Shown here one piece after another: positions 62,920 to 64,000 of a DNA stretch of 64,000 nt; within the stretch, counting starts at the first letter, position 1; each line of letters begins with the position of its first letter. Origin of the DNA: Ruminiclostridium cellobioparum subsp. termitidis CT1112 (GTDB lineage: Bacteria; Bacillota; Clostridia; Acetivibrionales; DSM-1351); contig NZ_AORV01000002.1 of assembly GCF_000350485.1 (NCBI RefSeq), positions 23,188 through 87,187 of the forward strand, in the 5' to 3' direction. The notes under the pieces are model-generated. The model searched no databases. It saw nothing but the letters and a program-made list of their open reading frames with translations, and was not told the DNA's origin. Both the position numbers and the translations under genes were made by a program.

Positions 62920-63936
62920 TTATGCACCCCTTACTCCTCCAACATTTACAAATGGAGTATATGCAGGCGCATCCAGCAATTCTAAAAGCTCATCGTCAAG
63001 CTTCAGAATTGAAATTGAGGCACCAACCATTTCAAGCGAGGTAGCATATTCTCCTACAAATACCCGTACAGGCTTAATACCCCTATCTACCAACGCTTCA
63101 TTAATATCCTTATACAAAATGAACAGTTCCTCCTGTGAGGTAGCTCCAAGTCCGTTTACAAGTATCGCTACCCTCTGACCCTCTTTTATCGACAGGTCTT
63201 CCAGTATACCTGGCAACAGAATTTCCGTTATGTCACGGCTTGAGGCAACACGTCCGCGCTTGACTCCCGGTTCTCCATGTATACCCATTCCGATTTCCAT
63301 ATCTTCTTCGCCTATTTCAAATATTTTCTTTTCAGAACCGGGCAGCCAGCAAGAGGATAACGCAACACCAAAAGTAGCTGTATTCTCAATTGCTTTTTCA
63401 GCAATTGCCTTGACTTCCTCCAGTGCAGCTAATCTTTCGGCACACGCACCTGCAATCTTGTAGGCGAAGAAGATTCCGGCAATACCTCTCCGTTCCTTCC
63501 AGCTATCCCTCGGTGCCGATGCAATGTCATCTGACACTTTGACTGTTTCAGTTTTTATTCCTTCCATTTCGGCTATCTCAGCAGCCATTTCAAAATTCAT
63601 ACAGTCACCCATATAATTTCCGAAGAGATACAGTACACCCTTGTTTGCATTCACCTGCCTTGTAACATTGAGAATTGTCTCACAGCCCGGTGAAGTGAAA
63701 ACATTTCCCACAGCCACTCCATCGCATAGACCCTTCCCGACGTATCCAAGGAATACAGGGATATGCCCGTAACCTCCGCCGGTCACAATTGCCACCTTTT
63801 GCTGTATTGGTGCTCCTGCTCTGTGTACTGCCTTTATATCCTCAGGATGGGCAGCAAGCAGTTCAGGATATGCCAATAAAATCCCCTTCAAGCTATCCTC
63901 CACAAAACTATCCGCATTATTTAATATTTTCTTCAT
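62920..63936 (-). CDS. dhaK: Dihydroxyacetone kinase subunit DhaK-like
   Basis: 338 residues. N-terminal substrate domain with VTGGGYGHIPVFLGYVGKGL, and H220 in GMGIHGEPG, which covalently binds dihydroxyacetone. Works with DhaL to make dihydroxyacetone phosphate, or a related ketose phosphate such as erythrulose phosphate. ATG 63936 sits 5 nt after GGAGG of R2 copy 4. No signal in the longer reading. Confidence 0.94.
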   Translation of the reverse strand: MKKILNNADSFVEDSLKGILLAYPELLAAHPEDIKAVHRAGAPIQQKVAIVTGGGYGHIPVFLGYVGKGLCDGVAVGNVFTSPGCETILNVTRQVNANKGVLYLFGNYMGDCMNFEMAAEIAEMEGIKTETVKVSDDIASAPRDSWKERRGIAGIFFAYKIAGACAERLAALEEVKAIAEKAIENTATFGVALSSCWLPGSEKKIFEIGEEDMEIGMGIHGEPGVKRGRVASSRDITEILLPGILEDLSIKEGQRVAILVNGLGATSQEELFILYKDINEALVDRGIKPVRVFVGEYATSLEMVGASISILKLDDELLELLDAPAYTPFVNVGGVRGA

Positions 63937-63938
63937 AT

Positions 63939-64000
63939 TAACCTCCATGAGCCGCTTAGCGGCCACAAAACTGTAATGAAATTTGTTCTCTCCTCATCCA
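63939..64000 (-). promoter_or_regulatory. R2 leader element, copy 4 (cut by the window end)
   Basis: The same ATGGAGGTTAAT directly before the dhaK ATG and the same GCCGC-TAA-GCGGC hairpin, then about 20 bases that begin to diverge (TTTGTTCTCTCC). Confidence 0.75.

Overview
The window reads as chromosome of a low-GC, Gram-positive, anaerobic Clostridia-type bacterium (Ruminiclostridium-like is a guess, the class is firmer). The pointers are strong GGAGG ribosome-binding sites, several TTG and GTG starts, pyruvate formate-lyase, ECF and AzlCD transporters, GlnPQ-type ABC genes, L,D-transpeptidases, HelD, OmpR-type two-component systems and YtrA-type GntR regulation. Most genes lie on the minus strand. 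I see no tRNA, rRNA, CRISPR array, complete IS or prophage.

Layout. 1-3291: 5' part of a giant NdvB-like glucan synthase. 3449-6485: pflBA. 6680-8458: small membrane or exported hypotheticals. 8537-8880: a structured repeat (R1 copy A). 8902-13796: M48 protease, isoaspartyl dipeptidase and an amino-acid ABC transporter with an ArgR-like box on its promoter. 14123-15199: coiled-coil L,D-transpeptidase. 15228-18721: a DUF4157-carrier nuclease toxin with its Imm7 immunity gene, bracketed by a MITE-like repeat and R1 copy B. 18956-22769: asd and a large cNMP-fold protein. 22940-31153: ridA, proA, glpK, azlCD and an ECF transporter. 31416-36021: AIM24-like, PdxA, VOC, and a GntR-regulated ABC exporter. 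36258-41617: phospholipase C-like, pfkA, psd, a second L,D-transpeptidase and a SIMPL protein. 41782-43781: an MFS exporter and the remains of a cfr-like 23S rRNA methyltransferase gene with its leader and attenuator. 43782-56024: three response regulator/histidine kinase/exported protein cassettes plus HelD. 56242-63936: transglutaminase-SLH protein, amidohydrolase/TetR pair, GH1 beta-glucosidase, UPF0303, dhaL and dhaK.

The most unusual signal is a dispersed leader element (R2). It ends exactly at the start codon of unrelated genes (an ECF S component, a response regulator, dhaK), with degenerate relatives before azlD and proA. Each unit is bounded by direct copies of GGAGGTTA, the Shine-Dalgarno sequence itself. 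Each full unit contains an internal ATTAACCTCC that is perfectly complementary to the downstream Shine-Dalgarno region, and a very stable long hairpin. One site carries two tandem units, one with an internal deletion. It looks like a mobile, Shine-Dalgarno-targeted riboregulator. The second unusual signal is R1, a 320-340 bp nested palindrome in two copies whose stems differ by at least five paired (covarying) substitutions.

How the genes work together. Carbon and redox: PfkA, PflBA, glycerol kinase, DhaKL and beta-glucosidase fit a fermentative sugar and glycerol user. Envelope: two L,D-transpeptidases, Psd, the glucan synthase and the SLH-transglutaminase protein. Envelope sensing: the three two-component cassettes, whose promoters carry 11-bp-period direct repeats of a TGTAA-type half-site at a near-constant distance from the -10, suggesting autoregulation.
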